Of a stretch of DNA of 32,198 nt, positions 29,432 to 32,198 are shown piece by piece. Each line of letters starts with the position of its first letter. Within the stretch, counting starts at the first letter, position 1. The notes beneath the pieces are model-generated. The model saw only the letters and a list, made by a program, of their open reading frames with translations. It did not search any database and was not told the DNA's origin. This DNA comes from a bacterium (GTDB lineage Bacteria; Bdellovibrionota_C; UBA2361; SZUA-149; JAEUWB01), in assembly GCA_016786595.1 (NCBI GenBank), contig JAEUWB010000007.1:1-32198 (forward strand), in the 5' to 3' direction. The position numbers and the translations under genes are program-made.

Positions 29432-32198
29432 ATGAGGAAAGTCCTTTCAACTGCTTTGATATTTCCGCTTTTTCTATTGATCTTAGTGGCGTTAAATCCG
29501 CAAATCGCCTTTGCACAGAATCCAGACATCTTGTTTGAGCTTTCGGGGAGTGCAAGTTCAAGTCCACCACCAGCATCTAATCCACTAACGCAGTCAGCTG
29601 ATGATGCGTTTAGTTTTTCTGTGACGAGTCCACAAAGCCGTTCGAGTTTTTCGGGGAGTGCCTCGCTGGGGCACTTTGAAGGAAGCTATGATTCTGGAGT
29701 TTCGAACCATCCGACAGACATACAGTCAGATTCTGCCGGAAGCTGGATCTATGTTTATATCAAATATGGCTCAGGTGTGGAGTATAAGGCAACACGACGT
29801 GACGTTGGTAGTTTAAGCGTGTCTCGCTCAGATACAAGTAGCACCTATGTGGGTTCTTCGTGGAGTAATAAAATTGCGCAATCCTATGGTGGGATAGGCA
29901 CTATTAATACAACTGTGAATGAGACCTATACTGCGGAAGGGGCAGTTTCTGGTGGAGGTGGTCTATATACTTTTGCTGCATATCCAGGTGACTATTATGC
30001 GCGGATTACGTTAGGGACGAGTGCTGCCGCGAACAAGGGTTCGGGTTGGACTCAAGTGGACCCAGTAACTGCCACAGCAACAGCTGACGGCACCGTGGAT
30101 ATGACGATTGATGTTGCGCGGTTTCCTGCCAGGAAGTTGACCCCGGGTCATCCACCGGGAAGTGACACGCAACCGACTGCTTGTGCGTCTTGTCCCTATG
30201 GGTTTGGTAATAGTACTGATGAATTTGTTTCTCAGTCAGAGACAAATATAATTTCTGGCAATCAAACGGTTACGATTTATAGCAGCACTCAAACCGGCAA
30301 ATTCCCAGTTTTAACTAACATTACCCTAAACTCTCAACCTCGAGAAACGAGTCGTCCGATGGGTAATGCAACCTTTAGTTGGGACATGCATGTTGTTCCC
30401 AGTATTTCTGTTCCCGGGGATACGAAGGTTCATAGGATTTTAGTAGATGGAGATGGTAGTTGGTATGATACGGGACGTTCAAATCAAGCTCCTACAATGC
30501 CAGCAGGGGTCTATTCATCTCTTGCGACAATTAGCGGAGGATATCGACTATCTAACGCAGGACCTCCAGGGGATCTTAAGAAGTCAGGGAATTTTACCTA
30601 TGATTTTGATTCCAGTGGAAAGCTAACTCAAATCAAAGACCCTGAAGGAAACACGCAAACTATTGCATACAGTTCGGGTTCGATAATTTTAACTGATACC
30701 AACACAGGAAGAACGGTTAATGCGACTCTTTCAGGGGGATTAATCTCGAGTATTAGTTACAACGGGGAGTTAACGCAGTACTTAACTTATAGTTCTGGAA
30801 AGCTTGCCTCAGTGCGGATGGAAAAGCCAACTGGCACGGTGCTTCGTAGGTACGACTTTACCTACGATGGTTCAGGAAGGCTATCAACGTTTACTCAAGA
30901 TAATGACTCAAACAGTACTCAGACGTTTAGCTATACCATGACAGCGGGGAACATTCCCTTGGCAAACTGGAGCACCAATGAAGCAAGCTCAAATATTACC
31001 TATGACGTTTCTTCGTATAGAAATGGCATGGGAAGAGTTAAGGTTGGGAATGATAAAGGTGGTTATGTTCTTTACGATTACGATTCAAAGTTCCGTGTGG
31101 ATAGAGTTACCCTTCCAACTCATAACGGGGGCACTGCAAACGTTGTCTATGACTATGTTTACGACTCTAACTACAACTTAACTCAAGCAAGTGGTGGTGG
31201 AACAACTCTAACGTTTGCCTACAATGCTAAGGGTAATCTTACCCAAGTTACCGATAGTTCGGGTGCCTATGAGGCGATTACCTATCAGGCAAATAACATT
31301 AATCCCTTAACATATGCTGATAATATTGGGACCTATGCAACGCTTACTTATGGGACGGGAAGTGGAGCAAATCTTGTTGCGACCTTAACTGACGGATTAA
31401 GCCATACGTGGAATTACACTTATAATGGCATCGGTCAGCCTACGGTTATTACGCAACCGACAAGCTCTCCGGAGTCTGCGACAAACCTTGCATACTATGG
31501 TGCTGGTTCTAAGTATCGTCTTTTAAATACAGTTACTGATGGTGGTTCAAACGTAACATCAGTTGATGATTATACGCTTTTAGGAACAGGCACCGAGATT
31601 ACAACAACTGCCAATAGTATGACGAGTACGACGGAGTTTAGCTATGATGGCTTGCAGCGTGTAACCCAGGTTACGAATCCAGATGCTACAACTGTACAAG
31701 CTTCTTATACGGGGAGAAAGCTTGATTCTGTAGAAGATGAAGCTGGGACGCAGACTGATTTTACTTGGTCAGCCGTGACTGGGGCACTTGAGGCGATAGC
31801 GGGGCCGTCTTCCTGGGGGCTTAACTGGGAGTATGACGGGGATAGGGATTTAACAGAGTTTAGTGATGCCAGGAGTAAGGTGACTGACTACCAGTATGGT
31901 CTTGCCGCAGAGCTTAAGAAGGTAGTTTATCCGGATAGTAGTCAGATTGAGTATAAGTATGACAATCAGGGGAGATTAAACCGGGTTATTAATGCGCGTG
32001 CCCAGGAGACGGAGCTAAGTTTTGACAGTGGCAGTCGATTAAGTGGCGTAGACTTTGACCCATCGGCTGAAGGGGACATTTCGATTACTCGTTACGCTAA
32101 CGGGACGTTAAATACTTTTACCGATGGCCTTGGCACTACTAGTTATGAGTATTGGGGAGATAGGCTTTTAAAGAAAGTCACCTATGACTACAGTGCTT
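29432..32198 (+). CDS. Sec-exported YD/RHS-repeat protein, 3' partial
   Basis: The frame is open without a stop to the window end, at least 922 residues. Residues 1-28 are a signal peptide (MRKVLS, a long hydrophobic core, then AFA before the cut at QNP). Residues 30-380 are Ser/Gly/Thr-rich beta-type sequence with a CASCPYG pair of Cys near 250. From about 386 on there are many YD repeats of RHS type, for example YDFDSSGKLTQIKDPEGN, FTYDGSGRLSTFTQD, FSYDGLQRVTQVTNPDA and YKYDNQGRLNRVINARAQ. RHS/YD proteins form large beta shells; many carry toxic C-termini delivered to other cells, while others are surface or adhesion proteins. The C-terminus is outside the window, so toxin status is unknown. 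Sec export, rather than type VI delivery, is suggested by the signal peptide. Confidence 0.9.
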   Translation, partial: MRKVLSTALIFPLFLLILVALNPQIAFAQNPDILFELSGSASSSPPPASNPLTQSADDAFSFSVTSPQSRSSFSGSASLGHFEGSYDSGVSNHPTDIQSDSAGSWIYVYIKYGSGVEYKATRRDVGSLSVSRSDTSSTYVGSSWSNKIAQSYGGIGTINTTVNETYTAEGAVSGGGGLYTFAAYPGDYYARITLGTSAAANKGSGWTQVDPVTATATADGTVDMTIDVARFPARKLTPGHPPGSDTQPTACASCPYGFGNSTDEFVSQSETNIISGNQTVTIYSSTQTGKFPVLTNITLNSQPRETSRPMGNATFSWDMHVVPSISVPGDTKVHRILVDGDGSWYDTGRSNQAPTMPAGVYSSLATISGGYRLSNAGPPGDLKKSGNFTYDFDSSGKLTQIKDPEGNTQTIAYSSGSIILTDTNTGRTVNATLSGGLISSISYNGELTQYLTYSSGKLASVRMEKPTGTVLRRYDFTYDGSGRLSTFTQDNDSNSTQTFSYTMTAGNIPLANWSTNEASSNITYDVSSYRNGMGRVKVGNDKGGYVLYDYDSKFRVDRVTLPTHNGGTANVVYDYVYDSNYNLTQASGGGTTLTFAYNAKGNLTQVTDSSGAYEAITYQANNINPLTYADNIGTYATLTYGTGSGANLVATLTDGLSHTWNYTYNGIGQPTVITQPTSSPESATNLAYYGAGSKYRLLNTVTDGGSNVTSVDDYTLLGTGTEITTTANSMTSTTEFSYDGLQRVTQVTNPDATTVQASYTGRKLDSVEDEAGTQTDFTWSAVTGALEAIAGPSSWGLNWEYDGDRDLTEFSDARSKVTDYQYGLAAELKKVVYPDSSQIEYKYDNQGRLNRVINARAQETELSFDSGSRLSGVDFDPSAEGDISITRYANGTLNTFTDGLGTTSYEYWGDRLLKKVTYDYSA

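Overview
The window reads as a Gram-negative chromosome segment of moderate GC, with nearly every gene on the + strand. No rRNA or tRNA gene was seen. The gene set suggests a deltaproteobacterial-type lineage (Myxococcota or Bdellovibrionota-like): a Tad pilus machine, an incomplete type III secretion (T3SS) export apparatus, and Ser/Thr kinase, phosphatase and FHA proteins. That taxonomic placement is inference; no marker here settles it.

Layout. (a) 1-2281: end of a DUF3313-like gene, a small exported acidic protein, a 6-phosphofructokinase, and a small convergent hypothetical gene. (b) 2590-5853: a signalling block of PP2C phosphatase, FHA protein and membrane Ser/Thr kinase. (c) 6153-12858: Tad/Flp pilus core of tadZ/cpaE, Flp pilin, cpaB/rcpC, tadA/cpaF, tadB and tadC. 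(d) 12875-26379: T3SS inner-membrane export genes in tight or overlapping array: sctV, a pseudokinase-TM-repeat protein, a tail-anchored multi-FHA protein, a zinc-ribbon FHA protein, sctJ, a 75-aa unknown, an sctO-like gene, sctQ, sctR, sctS, sctT, a C-terminally truncated sctU and a TPR protein. (e) 26541-29022: rpsO-pnp with an intercistronic hairpin. (f) 29023-32198: a large nested palindrome, a putative promoter containing a G10 tract, and a long Sec-exported YD/RHS-repeat protein that runs off the window.

The main observation is that Tad genes run into T3SS genes with a gap of only 16 bp (tadC to sctV), flanked and interrupted by phospho-signalling proteins. The visible T3SS set has no ATPase (SctN), stator (SctL), needle (SctF), inner rod (SctI) or secretin (SctC). 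Its SctU ends before the autocleaving NPTH domain. The Tad set likewise has no secretin or prepilin peptidase here. This recalls the contact-dependent killing machinery of Myxococcus xanthus, where a Tad-like apparatus (Kil) and a needle-less T3SS act together against prey. Here both halves sit in one array, so a single physically linked Tad-T3SS machine under kinase/phosphatase control is the working hypothesis.
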